Shown: positions 1-8,531 of the stretch, piece by piece
How the letters are laid out: each line of letters starts with the position of its first letter
How positions within the stretch are numbered: the first letter of the stretch is position 1
NCBI GenBank assembly: GCA_017545165.1
Contig: JAFWQQ010000001.1
Coordinates: forward strand, 1 to 64,000
Direction of reading: 5' to 3'
Length of the DNA: 64,000 nucleotides
DNA from: Oscillospiraceae bacterium
GTDB lineage: Bacteria; Bacillota; Clostridia; Oscillospirales; Oscillospiraceae
Position numbers and translations under genes: made by a program
The notes under the pieces: model-generated
Told to the model about the DNA's origin: nothing
What the model saw: only the letters and a program-made list of their open reading frames with translations
Databases searched by the model: none

Positions 1-1209
1 GGGAGCTGGTAAAGATGCCGTGGGAGAGCAGGACTGTGAAAGAACAAAGAGAAGACTTCGCAGAGGCAGCAGAGCGCAGCAGGAATTTCAGCGCACTATG
101 CCGAGAGTATGGCATAACACGAAAAACAGGGTATAAGTGGCTGGAACGGTATCTGGCAGGAGAAGAGCTGGTGGATCAAAGCCGGGAACCGCATGGGAAG
201 CCGCACAAAACACCGGCAGAGGTGGAAGTTGCAATTCTGCAAGTGCGCAAAGAGAACCCTGGCTGGGGAGCGCGAACGATCCGGCAGGTGTTAGAGAACG
301 AGGGCGTCTCGAATCTGCCAAGCGCAAGGACGGTAAACGCGGTGCTGAATCGTTACGGGTGCATTGCAGAAGAAGAATCTCAAAAGCGAAAAGCATATCT
401 TCGCTATGAGAAGGACTCCTGCAATGAGATGTGGCAGACGGATTTCAAAGGGGAATTCAGGACACTGGACGGCAAGTATTGCTATCCGCTGGATATCCTG
501 GACGATCACAGCCGTTTTGCCATTAAGATTGTGGCTTCGGACACCACGGCCAACGTCGTTATTCCCTGCTTTCGGGCTGCTTTTTTGGAATACGGTCTGC
601 CGAAAGCGGTGCTTTCAGACAACGGCGCTCAGTTCGCCGGTTTCCGAAACGGGTACACGCAGTTTGAAAAGTGGCTGATGTGCCTGGATGTTCTGCCGAT
701 CCACGGTCGCATCAAGCACCCTCAGACGCAGGGGAAGATCGAACGGTTTCATAGATCTATGAAAAGCGAGTTCCTGAAATACCATGACTTCCGCGATGCT
801 TCTGATGCCAATGCTGCCTTGCAGGACTGGAAAACGAAGTATAACTTCTCCCGGCCGCACGAGGCCTTGGGCATGAAAACGCCGGGTGAAATCTATGTTC
901 CCAGTGATCGACAGCTTCCCTCTCGGATCCCGCGCTGGGAATACGACGGGCGCTTCCATGTGATTAAGGTGAACAACTGGGGCTATGTGCGCTTCGATCG
1001 TTTTCAGGTCTATCTGAGTGAAACCATGATCAATGAGCTCGTCGAATTTCGCCCGAATCCCCATGGAGATTCCTTTGCTGTTTGTTTTCGAAACTTTAAG
1101 ATCGCTGAATTCAGCACTGAGAACGGAAAGCTCCTCAATCGTTCGATCTCAAGGCTGTGAATGTGTATACCATGTTCCTTCACACTTGTATACCATGTTT
1201 CTCTTGACA
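1..1209 (+). mobile_element. IS481-family insertion sequence, right part
   Basis: The element consists of the transposase gene followed by a right end whose outermost bases, read inward, are TGTCAAGAG (1201-1209 complement). Just inside, the 13-mer TGTATACCATGTT occurs twice, at about 1167 and 1190, which looks like paired transposase-binding sites. A TGT...ACA end is typical of IS481 elements. The left end lies outside the window, so the target duplication cannot be checked. The boundary at 1209 is inferred from the TGACA motif. Confidence 0.6.
15..1160 (+). CDS. IS481-family transposase (DDE integrase core)
   Basis: This 381-aa protein catalyses cut/strand transfer of the insertion sequence. 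The N-terminal 110 residues form helix-turn-helix regions (SALCREYGITRKTGYKWL at about 26-43, then GWGARTIRQVL). An rve/integrase core follows, with D143 in MWQTDFKG, D202 in LSDNG and E243 in GKIERFHR, so the catalytic triad is complete. The C-terminal part (SRPHEALGMKTPGEIY) is the usual IS481 tail. The ATG at 15 follows GGGAG with normal spacing. The gene looks intact and potentially active. Nothing links it to the neighbouring sigma-factor locus. Confidence 0.93.
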   Translation: MPWESRTVKEQREDFAEAAERSRNFSALCREYGITRKTGYKWLERYLAGEELVDQSREPHGKPHKTPAEVEVAILQVRKENPGWGARTIRQVLENEGVSNLPSARTVNAVLNRYGCIAEEESQKRKAYLRYEKDSCNEMWQTDFKGEFRTLDGKYCYPLDILDDHSRFAIKIVASDTTANVVIPCFRAAFLEYGLPKAVLSDNGAQFAGFRNGYTQFEKWLMCLDVLPIHGRIKHPQTQGKIERFHRSMKSEFLKYHDFRDASDANAALQDWKTKYNFSRPHEALGMKTPGEIYVPSDRQLPSRIPRWEYDGRFHVIKVNNWGYVRFDRFQVYLSETMINELVEFRPNPHGDSFAVCFRNFKIAEFSTENGKLLNRSISRL

Positions 1210-1280
1210 ATACCCTCCCCCCTTCACAATCCCCCCATGCGTGTCGATACGCTGTCTTGGAGCTTTGTCTACAGTCTGAA

Positions 1281-1317
1281 ACGCCGCGTCCGCCATCGTA
1301 GCGGGCGCGGCGTCTTT
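1281..1317. terminator. Rho-independent terminator
   Basis: A 13-bp stem (1281-1293 with 1301-1313, one G-T wobble) has a 7-base loop and is followed on the plus strand by TCTTTTGTT. It lies between the IS and the end of the minus-strand gene at 1345 and could serve that gene or stop read-through from the IS. Confidence 0.6.
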
Positions 1318-1344
1318 TGTTGTCTGATCTGTTGTCTGATCGAA

Positions 1345-3192
1345 TCACCGAAACTGTGTGAAGTCGATATTCCAGGCAATGGCCTGGAGGGCGTACACGC
1401 TGGGATCGTTCGGGACGATCAGAACGTAGGCCGTCGGGGTCTCGTAGACGATATAGGGCACGGAATACCTGTCCGTCCCGCCCAGGGCGCAGCAGACCAC
1501 CGCGCCGCACTTTGTCTCGAAGAGCCATTCGTCGCGGTACGCCGTCAGATCGCCCGCCAGGCAGACGTTGGTGTAAAGCACGCCCTTTTGGAAATAGTGC
1601 AGGCGGTAGGCCCCGGCCTGGACCGTGAAGGCGCCGGGATAGAGCATTACATCCTGGAGCTCCGCCGTGTCAAAGCGCCCCTGACCCAGCCGCTCCCAGA
1701 GCTCGTCCTCGGTCAGATGTTCCGTGTAAGCGTCAAAGTCCCTGACGCCGCCGTTGTAGCCCCGGGGATAAACATAGCCGTTATGGACCCAGCTCCAGTC
1801 GTCGGCGCAGGCAAGGCCGTAGTCCCCGGCGATCCGCTCCAGGGCGGCGCGCAGCTCCGGCTCGGTCTCCTCCGTGCAGCCGACCGCGCAGCCCTCCACC
1901 GCCATGACGCTGCCCCTGTAGCCCGCGTACCAGTCCAGAAAGGCCTTCGCGCCCCGGAGCTCCGGCGTCTGGGACAGCTCGGAGAGCGTGATCGCGCCCT
2001 TGTCCCCGGTATAGGGGCGGATCTCCAGCAGGCCGTTCTCCTCCGGCAGGCCCTCGCAGGCAGCGGCGAAGTCAAAGGCCTCCGCCAGGGCTTCGGCCTG
2101 CTCCCGCCCGCCCGGGACCTGGCAGGACAAGGTGAGAAAAGCGTTTTCCGACGTGTAATGCAGAATGACCGTGTGGGCGAATCTCGCTTCCTCCGGCGCG
2201 GCGGGATCGGAATACGGCGCGTCGGTCTCTCTGCTGTAGTCCAGGCAGACCTCGTCGCCGAAAGCGTTCCGATAGGTCCACTCCTCGTAGGCGTCGGGGT
2301 TTTGGATCAGACTCATATAGGCCGGGATCGTGCCGTTCCGATAGCGGCTCAGGGCCCAGGCGAAGGGAACGCCGTCGATCTGGACATCGCCCTCCGCCTT
2401 GTAGGCGCCGTCTTCAAAGACGTACATGGGCGCAAACCCGCCCTCGCCGCAGAAGAAGGGCCTCGTTCCCGTGAGCCGATAGAATTCCGCTTCCGTCGGC
2501 GGGAACACCATGGAGCTGTGGAGCTTCAGGCCATATTTGTCCCGGATCTCCAGCAGCTTTTCGGCCATTTCCGCATCGCCGGCTCCGTAAATGCCATTCC
2601 CCAGCAGCTCCTCTGCCGCGGCCATGTCCAGCCAGTCCCAGGGGCCGTTTCCTGCGGCGACGCTCTCCTCCACCTTCGCCTCCCGGTATTGAAGTTCAAA
2701 GGAAAACCACTCCGCCGCCGCCAGATACTCGGGGCTGTCCCGGTAGCCGGTGGGCAGCAGGATCACGGCCTCCGTCTTTTCCAGGCTGGCCTTGCCCTCC
2801 TCGTCAAAGACGGCCCGGTCGGTCTCATATCCCGTGCTGACGGAGCGTTGGCGCAGGCCGAACCAGCCCATGGCGTAGGCCGTCACGGTGAACAGGCTCA
2901 CAAGGATCGCCGCAACCAGGCCATAGCGCAGCACGGTCACGATCGTCTTTCTCTGTTTCTTCCCTGGCGCGGGAGCCTCGGCAAAGACCGGCTCCGCGGC
3001 GCTGTAATCGGAGAAGAACTGCTTGAGAGAGGCTTCGGGATCCGGCGCAGGCTGCTCGGAGCGCTCGGTATAGGCGTCCATGACCAGCAGCCAGAGCTCC
3101 GGGTCGCAGTCTGCCGGAAGGGAGCGGATCAGCTCCTCCAGCTCCGCCAGGGGCATGGTATGCAGTTGTTCCCGGTTGACCTTATCCGACAT
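1345..3192 (-). CDS. Single-pass membrane protein, likely anti-sigma partner
   Basis: I do not recognise the family of this 615-aa protein. The first 80 residues are cytoplasmic-looking and acidic, with a leucine-rich start (MPLAELEELIRSLPAD). A basic patch KKQRK then precedes one hydrophobic segment at about 84-106, leaving some 500 residues outside the membrane. The start codon overlaps the end of the sigma-factor gene by 11 bp, so the two are translationally coupled. That arrangement, an ECF sigma gene followed by a small cytoplasmic domain plus one transmembrane helix, is the standard anti-sigma layout, so an anti-sigma or signal-sensing role is inferred from context only. No zinc-binding HxxxCxxC motif is visible in the cytoplasmic part. 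The large external domain has no motif I can name. Confidence 0.75.
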   Translation of the reverse strand: MSDKVNREQLHTMPLAELEELIRSLPADCDPELWLLVMDAYTERSEQPAPDPEASLKQFFSDYSAAEPVFAEAPAPGKKQRKTIVTVLRYGLVAAILVSLFTVTAYAMGWFGLRQRSVSTGYETDRAVFDEEGKASLEKTEAVILLPTGYRDSPEYLAAAEWFSFELQYREAKVEESVAAGNGPWDWLDMAAAEELLGNGIYGAGDAEMAEKLLEIRDKYGLKLHSSMVFPPTEAEFYRLTGTRPFFCGEGGFAPMYVFEDGAYKAEGDVQIDGVPFAWALSRYRNGTIPAYMSLIQNPDAYEEWTYRNAFGDEVCLDYSRETDAPYSDPAAPEEARFAHTVILHYTSENAFLTLSCQVPGGREQAEALAEAFDFAAACEGLPEENGLLEIRPYTGDKGAITLSELSQTPELRGAKAFLDWYAGYRGSVMAVEGCAVGCTEETEPELRAALERIAGDYGLACADDWSWVHNGYVYPRGYNGGVRDFDAYTEHLTEDELWERLGQGRFDTAELQDVMLYPGAFTVQAGAYRLHYFQKGVLYTNVCLAGDLTAYRDEWLFETKCGAVVCCALGGTDRYSVPYIVYETPTAYVLIVPNDPSVYALQAIAWNIDFTQFR

Positions 3193-3676
3193 GCGCTTCC
3201 CCTCCCTTCCGTTCCGCGTTCAGCTCCCGCCGCAATCGCTGCCGACAGCGCAGCAGCCGCTTTCGGCAGGTCTCAAAGCTCAAATTGCACAGCCGCGCCG
3301 CCTCTTTGATGGAATATCCGTCGCAGTAGACGGCCCGCAGCAGCCGCCATTCCTCCGGGCTCATGCGGCTTTTCAGATCCTCGTCCTCCGGCTCCGGCGG
3401 CGGGGCGGCCAGCTCCGTCTCCCCCAGCGGCACGGTGCGCCGCTCAACATACTGCCGCTCCCGCTGGGCGTGCAGCACGGCGTAGCCCGCCGCCCGGATC
3501 AGCCAGCCCCGGGGATTGGGGCTCTGCCGCAGCTCGGAAATCTTTTCCTGGGCCAGCACGAACACGTCCTGTGTGACTTCCTGGGCCAGCTGCTCGTCCC
3601 GCAGCCGTACCCGGGCGTAAGCAACTATTTTGGGATACATTTCCCGATAGAGCTCTTCCAAAAAGGTGTCGGTCAC
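3182..3676 (-). CDS. ECF-type RNA polymerase sigma factor (sigma-70 family)
   Basis: This 164-aa protein has the length and two-domain layout of an ECF sigma factor. Region 2 is at about 5-70 (YPKIVAYARVRLRDEQLAQEVTQDVF, then GWLIRAAGYAVLHAQR) and region 4 at about 105-155, with the helix-turn-helix YSIKEAARLCNLSFETCRKR. It should direct RNA polymerase to a small regulon. The start is a GTG at 3676 preceded by a GAGGCGG stretch. It is co-transcribed with the overlapping membrane protein downstream, its probable anti-sigma factor, and divergent from the lipoprotein gene at 3812, a plausible target. Confidence 0.93.
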   Translation of the reverse strand: MTDTFLEELYREMYPKIVAYARVRLRDEQLAQEVTQDVFVLAQEKISELRQSPNPRGWLIRAAGYAVLHAQRERQYVERRTVPLGETELAAPPPEPEDEDLKSRMSPEEWRLLRAVYCDGYSIKEAARLCNLSFETCRKRLLRCRQRLRRELNAERKGGEAHVG

Positions 3677-3811
3677 CGTCTCACCGCCTCTCTGCCTGTA
3701 TCGTATCGCATAAAAATGATCTTTTCAAGCTGTCCCTTTTTCGCGCCTCTGATGGAATATTCCATTGCAGCCCCAAAAAGGGGACACTATTTTATAAGCG
3801 AGGCGATTTTT

Positions 3812-6025
3812 TTGAAACCCGGAAAGTTTTGGATCTGTTTTCTGCTGCTCTTCGCACTGTGCCTGTCGCTCTGCGCCTGCAGCTTTGCGCCCCAAAGCGG
3901 CTCCGCGCCCGGCGGAACGAGCCCAAGCGGGCAAAAGCAAAGCTCCGAGCCAGTCGGCATGGGGCAGGAGGCCCGAAGGAACGTGGTGCAGCGCCTGGCG
4001 TCCACCGAGGTCAAGCCCCCGGAGGGCTCCAACATCAATTGGATCGGCAGTCTGGCCGAGCTGGACGGCCGCCTGTATTTCAAGGCGGAGAGCCTGGAGA
4101 GCTGCCGCCTGTTTTCCGTCGATCTGAACGGCGGGGACCGGCAGGAGCTGAGCGCCTACAACGGCGCGCGCGTGCAGGGCTTCGCCGCCTCCGATCACGG
4201 TACGCTTTATGTTCTGAGCGCCCCGTACAACGAGACGTCCCGGCGCTTCGAATACAGCCTGCAGGAGGTCGACAAGACCGGGGAAGCGCTGCGGCAGGAG
4301 CCCCTCGCCGGCGTGATCCGGGAGGATTTCATGCCCTTTTGGGTCGCCGCCGGCGGGGACAGGCTCTTCCTGCTGGGCGGCGGCAGCCTGGTCACGCTCC
4401 GCGCGGGCGAGCGGCTGGAGAAGGAATGGGATCTCCCGGTGGACGCCGCGGCCCAGATGGCCGTTCTGGCCGACGGGCGTCTGCTCCTGGGCCAGCGGGA
4501 TGGGGGCCGGTACGAGCTGTGCCTGTTCGACGCGGATTCCGGCAGCCTGAGCGCCGTCTCCCATTTTGACAAAGGCAGTCTGAGCCTGCTCTGCGGCGGG
4601 GAGCGCTGGGACGTCTATCTCAGCGACGGCACCTCGGCCTACGGCTTCGACCTGTCCTCCGGGAAGCTGGAAAAGCAGTTCGAGTGGCTGAGCGTGGGCA
4701 TCGTGGGCCGGGCCCTCCTGGAAGCGCCGGAGGGCGGCTTTTTCGCCGCAGACGGGAACAGCCGCCTGTTCCGCATGCGCCCGGTGGAGGTGGAAGTGGG
4801 CGAGGACGGAGAGCCGGCGACCATGACGCTGGTGGTGCTGGACCGGCTGTTCCTCTCCCCCGTTTTGGAGGACGCGATCCTGGACTGGAACCGGGCGCAC
4901 CCGGAGTGCATGATCGTCGTGCGGGACTACTACACCGGCGAGCATGGGAACGACTGGCAGAAGGAGCTGCAGGCCCAGGAAGCCGCGCGGCAGGCCATGG
5001 CCCTGGACATCATCACCGGCGGTACGCATCCCGATCTCTTTGACCTGAGCGACCTGAACGCCGCCGCGCTGGCCGTGGGCGGCAAGCTGGAAAACCTCTA
5101 TCCTTATCTCGATGCGGACCCGGAGCTGAGCCGGGAGAGCTTTTATCCGAACGTGCTGCGGGCCCAGGAGCTCCGCGGCGGTCTCTACGAGGTGGTGACG
5201 AACTATTCCCTGCTCACCGCCACGGGCTTTGCCTCGGAGGTTGGCGCCGCGCGGAGCTGGGACGAGCTGTTCGCTCTGGCCGAGAGTACGTCCCGATGCC
5301 AGCGTCTGTTTTCCGCCGAGGCCCGCGGCCGCACGGAGCTGCTGGAGCTGTTGACCAACGCCTCCGGCAAAAAGCTGGTGGACTGGGACAGCGGAGCATG
5401 TCATTTTGACACGCCCTATTTCCTTTCGCTCCTGGAGGCCGCGGCCCAGCTCCCCGCCCAGGGCGCCGACCCCGGGGAATACTACGCCGATCAGCCCTCC
5501 CCCGCCGACGGGGACGGCCTGCTGAGCGTGAACGAGCTGCCGCAGCTCTGGCTGGGGGCAGTCTGGAGCCGGGATTACGGCGAAGAGAACTGCGCGGTGG
5601 TCGGCCTGCCGGAATTGGGGAGCGTTCTCCTGCCCTCCGGGGAGCTGGGGACGTCGACCCTCGGCATGGCTTCGGACTCCGCGCACAAGGCCGAATGCTG
5701 GGCCTTTCTGCGGACCTTCTATCTGAATCCGCGCAGCTATGCCTTCAGCCCCATGCAGGGCGGGCTGGAGGTGTCGATCCAGGAAGAGCTGCGGCAGCGA
5801 GAGCAGGAGGGTCTTGCGGACAAGCGGCCGAACGCCGAGGCGGATCTGCGCCTCTTCGCCGAGGCCTTTGCCGGAGCAGACATGCTTTATCGCCACGATG
5901 ACGCGGTGTGGGAGATCGTCCGCTCCGAGGCGGAGCGCTATTTCGCCGGCGAATGCAGCGCCGAGGACTGCGCCGGGCTGATCCAGCGCCGGGCCCAGAT
6001 CTACCTGAGCGAGCAATGCGGCTGA
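3812..6025 (+). CDS. Lipoprotein with extracellular solute-binding domain
   Basis: This is a 737-aa secreted lipoprotein. I chose the TTG at 3812 because it gives a clean signal peptide (KPGKFWICFLLLFALCLSL) ending in an LCAC lipobox with Cys23, and a GCGAGG ribosome site lies about 8 bases upstream. An in-frame ATG at 3752 lacks a ribosome site. Residues of about 60-320 have a repetitive beta-strand pattern resembling a propeller (LYFKAESLESCRLFSVDLNGG and similar). The C-terminal 400 residues resemble type-1 solute-binding proteins (ILDWNRAHPE, TGGTHPDLFDLSDLN, a tail with many aromatic and acidic residues). No permease or ATPase gene is adjacent, so it may be a sensor or a stand-alone binding protein. 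It is divergent from the sigma/anti-sigma pair. Confidence 0.78.
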   Translation: MKPGKFWICFLLLFALCLSLCACSFAPQSGSAPGGTSPSGQKQSSEPVGMGQEARRNVVQRLASTEVKPPEGSNINWIGSLAELDGRLYFKAESLESCRLFSVDLNGGDRQELSAYNGARVQGFAASDHGTLYVLSAPYNETSRRFEYSLQEVDKTGEALRQEPLAGVIREDFMPFWVAAGGDRLFLLGGGSLVTLRAGERLEKEWDLPVDAAAQMAVLADGRLLLGQRDGGRYELCLFDADSGSLSAVSHFDKGSLSLLCGGERWDVYLSDGTSAYGFDLSSGKLEKQFEWLSVGIVGRALLEAPEGGFFAADGNSRLFRMRPVEVEVGEDGEPATMTLVVLDRLFLSPVLEDAILDWNRAHPECMIVVRDYYTGEHGNDWQKELQAQEAARQAMALDIITGGTHPDLFDLSDLNAAALAVGGKLENLYPYLDADPELSRESFYPNVLRAQELRGGLYEVVTNYSLLTATGFASEVGAARSWDELFALAESTSRCQRLFSAEARGRTELLELLTNASGKKLVDWDSGACHFDTPYFLSLLEAAAQLPAQGADPGEYYADQPSPADGDGLLSVNELPQLWLGAVWSRDYGEENCAVVGLPELGSVLLPSGELGTSTLGMASDSAHKAECWAFLRTFYLNPRSYAFSPMQGGLEVSIQEELRQREQEGLADKRPNAEADLRLFAEAFAGADMLYRHDDAVWEIVRSEAERYFAGECSAEDCAGLIQRRAQIYLSEQCG

Positions 6026-6465
6026 GGCGATCGGCCCGAGGGCGCAGGTCCTTCCCCCGCAGCGCCGAGCATCGGTCTGCGAAACCCGCGTGAAACGACG
6101 CCGGGCAATGCCCGGCGCTACGGGCGCGGCGCGGATCGGCGGGCTGTCGAGGGCGCCAGCCCCTACGGCGGAGGACGGATCGGCGGTGCGAAACGGCGGG
6201 AGGGCCCCTCCCCTACGGGCGCGGACGGGGCGTCGACGCAGATTCCCCGTAGCGCCGAGCATTGCTCGGCGACCCTCTCGTCTTGGCGTCTCACACGGAT
6301 TTCGCCGGGCATTGGCCGGCGCTGCGGGACTGCGGGCGCGACCTGATGTGCTCCTGTGGCAAAAACGGAGCGTTCTGCGGGATTAACCCGCCGAATGCTC
6401 CATCTTCTTCTCAAAACTCAATTCAAAAATTCAGCTATCAAAATTCAAAACTCAACTCTCAGCGC
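6026..6465. repeat. Cluster of short intergenic palindromes and A/T-rich direct repeats
   Basis: No gene is credible here. The left part holds several imperfect palindromes with a shared theme: GCCGGGCAATGCCCGGC near 6101, GCCGAGCATTGCTCGGC near 6253 and GCCGGGCATTGGCCGGC near 6304. They are joined by copies of CCCCTACGG and TACGGGCGCGG. This resembles dispersed REP-type intergenic units. The right part (about 6415-6475) is a degenerate A/T-rich repeat built from variants of AAAACTCAA and AAAATTCA, ending just before the Gx-transporter stop codon. Confidence 0.6.
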
Positions 6466-6963
6466 TCAAAACTGCTTCCGCTCTCCGATGTCGGTCCGCT
6501 TCACCAGCAGGGCCGCGACCACGCCGATGACCACGCCGGCCACGGTGCCGCTGAGGATCAGCACCGGCAGATAGAAGACCACGTTGGAGCCCATCAGGAC
6601 CCAGGCCATCAGGATCTGGCCCACATTGTGCAGCACGCCGCCGGAGACGCTGACAAAGACGCAGCTGAGCTTGTCGAAGCGCCGCAGCAGGATCATGCCC
6701 AGCAGGCTCAGCACCGCGCCGGCAGCGCTGTACATAAGGCTGGCCGCGTGGCCGAAGAGCAGGCTCACCAGCAGCACCCGCAGCAGGGAGACCCCCACGG
6801 CCTCCTTCCAGCCCAGCTTGTACAGGGCGAAAATCACCGCCAGGTTTGCCAGACCCAGCTTCACCCCGGGGATGCCCGGGGAGGGGATCAGGCTTTCCAG
6901 ATAGGACAGGATCATGGCCAGTGCGATGCACATGGCCATGACCGTAACTTTCTTGGTTTTCAT
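6466..6963 (-). CDS. Gx transporter family membrane protein (Hpre_diP_synt_I type)
   Basis: This 165-aa integral membrane protein has about five hydrophobic segments and the family signature PSPGIPGVKLGLANLAVIF near residues 27-45, with GHAASLMYSAAGA further on. It was historically labelled heptaprenyl diphosphate synthase component I, but it is related to ECF-type S components. It is the last gene of the rnf operon, 9 bp after the NusG_II protein gene, and commonly travels with that gene next to rnf and apbE in Firmicutes. Its substrate is unknown. A flavin- or quinone-related role is only a guess from context. Confidence 0.85.
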   Translation of the reverse strand: MKTKKVTVMAMCIALAMILSYLESLIPSPGIPGVKLGLANLAVIFALYKLGWKEAVGVSLLRVLLVSLLFGHAASLMYSAAGAVLSLLGMILLRRFDKLSCVFVSVSGGVLHNVGQILMAWVLMGSNVVFYLPVLILSGTVAGVVIGVVAALLVKRTDIGERKQF

Positions 6964-6972
6964 GCGAATACC

Positions 6973-7353
6973 TCAGCCGACCACAAAATCCACCCCGTCG
7001 GACTCCCCGCCCTCCACCGTGACGGTGAGGCGGTTGGGCAGGCAGGTGATAACCTGGCCGGTATAGTGGATCTTCCCCTGCCTGACGCAGATGTGATCCG
7101 GGCAGTTGGCCTCGGAGAGCCAGGCCTGCCCGTTCTGAATGACCAGGATGTTGCTGCCTCCGTTCAGGGGAAAGGTGCCGCTCAGGGAGAGGGAGTGGCG
7201 CTCCACCTCCGCGCCGTTCACCCGGACCACCACCACGCCCCCCTCCTGGCGCCCATGGTTGAGCGCCAGGAAGAGGATGCCGGCCAGGAGCAGCAGGGCG
7301 GCGATCAGGATCAGATCGGCCCGCAGCTTTTTGTTTGCGAAAAGGGCTTTCAC
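6973..7353 (-). CDS. NusG domain II-containing protein
   Basis: This 126-aa protein has one N-terminal membrane helix (about residues 14-33) and an extracytoplasmic beta-rich domain. The domain ends with the characteristic SEANCPDHICVRQGKI and ITCLPNRLTVTV stretches of the NusG_II family (two cysteines in CPDHIC, one in TCLPN). It overlaps the rnfA stop codon by 4 bp, so it is translationally coupled. The function of these proteins is not established. Their constant association with rnf and apbE suggests a part in assembly or in the extracytoplasmic redox side. Confidence 0.88.
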   Translation of the reverse strand: MKALFANKKLRADLILIAALLLLAGILFLALNHGRQEGGVVVVRVNGAEVERHSLSLSGTFPLNGGSNILVIQNGQAWLSEANCPDHICVRQGKIHYTGQVITCLPNRLTVTVEGGESDGVDFVVG

Positions 7354-7883
7354 TTGAACTGGAAGGCGGTCAGCGCCAGGGCCGCGATGGCCGCGGCCAG
7401 GATCTGGATGGGGAAGCCGCGGAAGGCCTTGGGCACCTGGTCCTCCTCGATCTTCTCCTGCACACCGGAGAGCAGGAACATGCCGAGGAGGAAGCCCAGG
7501 CCGACGCCCAGGGCGCTGAGGAGCACCGTTGCGAAGCTCTCAGCCGAAAGCATGTTCAGGCTCAGGCCCAGCACCGCGCTGTTGAGGGCGATGATGGGGA
7601 AGAAGACGCCCAGCTTCTTGCCGCAGATCAGCTGCAGCAGATACACCAGGATCAGGACCACCGCCAGAGCGGCCAGGATCTGCCAGTAGCCGGGGATGAG
7701 ATCCCGCAGGAGCCAGAGGATCCCGGCGGAGAGCACCGTCACCGCCGTGACGGCCAGGCCCAGGGCCAGGGTCTTCTCCCCCTTGCGGGCGAAGCCCAGC
7801 ATGGGCGTCAAACCCAGGCCGGCGCTGAGAGCGTAGTTGTTCACCAGGACGAAGCCCAGGACAAGAATGATCACTTGTTTCAT
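7350..7883 (-). CDS. rnfA: Rnf electron transport complex subunit A
   Basis: This 177-aa protein has six hydrophobic helices. Signature stretches are FVLVNNYALSAGLGLTPMLG near the N-terminus, VFFPIIALNSAVLGL near 113-127 and a C-terminal KAFRGFPIQILAAAI. RnfA and RnfE form the inverted-topology membrane pair that holds an iron-sulfur centre and carries electrons across the membrane. The usual conserved cysteine of RnfA appears in the C-terminally shifted LICGKK segment, not in the first loop where VNNYA stands. It overlaps rnfE by 4 bp and the NusG_II gene by 4 bp. Confidence 0.9.
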   Translation of the reverse strand: MKQVIILVLGFVLVNNYALSAGLGLTPMLGFARKGEKTLALGLAVTAVTVLSAGILWLLRDLIPGYWQILAALAVVLILVYLLQLICGKKLGVFFPIIALNSAVLGLSLNMLSAESFATVLLSALGVGLGFLLGMFLLSGVQEKIEEDQVPKAFRGFPIQILAAAIAALALTAFQFK

Positions 7884-8527
7884 GCCAGTTCCTCCATCTC
7901 ATCGTCCTGATCCACCGGGAAATCCACGGCGGCGGCGGTGTTCCTGCCCGTCTCCTCCCGGGCGGGGAAGAGCCCGTTGTAGACCGCCAGCAGCAGGCTG
8001 AAGACGATCAGCCCGCCGGAGGTCTGGGTGAGCAGGGCGTTTTTATAGGGCTCCAGGAAGGCCACCGGCGCGCCGGCAAAGCTGGCGGAGCCGAAGAGCT
8101 CCCGGATGGCGGCCAGCACCAGGGTGAACACGGCAAAGGCGAAGCCGTTCTCCAGGGCGCTGAGCAGGCCTTTGCCCAGGCCGAAGTCCGCCGCGTCCTC
8201 GGCAGAGCCGAAGAGCATCAGGTCCACGGCCAGGACGGCCACGTAGAAGCCCAGCATGTTCAGCACATTGGGCAGGAAGGCCTGCATCAGCAGCTGGACC
8301 ATGGAGGCGAAGCCCGCCACCACCAGCAGGGCGGCCGGGAGCAGGGCCTCCTTCGGGATCAGCCTGCGCACAAGGCCCAGGACCAGGGCCGAGCACAGCA
8401 GCACGGCCATCACCGCCAGGCTCATGCCCAGGGCGGCGCGGACGTCGGTGCTGGCGGCCAGGGCCGGAGCAAGGCCCAGGAACATCAAAACCGTCGGGTT
8501 GCGAAACAGCAGTTTACGATCTTTCAT
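7880..8527 (-). CDS. rnfE: Rnf electron transport complex subunit E
   Basis: This 215-aa membrane protein has six hydrophobic segments. It starts with the family pattern LLFRNPTVLMFLGLAPALAAST and has the conserved AIRELFGSASF loop followed by an aromatic C-terminal helix. RnfE pairs with RnfA in the membrane core of the ion-pumping ferredoxin:NAD+ oxidoreductase. The C-terminal 20 residues are hydrophilic and acidic (DQDDEMEEL). It sits 4 bp after rnfG and overlaps rnfA by 4 bp. Confidence 0.92.
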   Translation of the reverse strand: MKDRKLLFRNPTVLMFLGLAPALAASTDVRAALGMSLAVMAVLLCSALVLGLVRRLIPKEALLPAALLVVAGFASMVQLLMQAFLPNVLNMLGFYVAVLAVDLMLFGSAEDAADFGLGKGLLSALENGFAFAVFTLVLAAIRELFGSASFAGAPVAFLEPYKNALLTQTSGGLIVFSLLLAVYNGLFPAREETGRNTAAAVDFPVDQDDEMEELA

Positions 8528-8531
8528 GTGC

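Noticed and set aside
1033..3309. A 758-residue plus-strand reading frame opposite the anti-sigma candidate gene
   Set aside because: It lies antisense to a coherent gene, has shadow composition (Arg/Gly/Pro/Val-rich) and crosses the IS boundary and a terminator.
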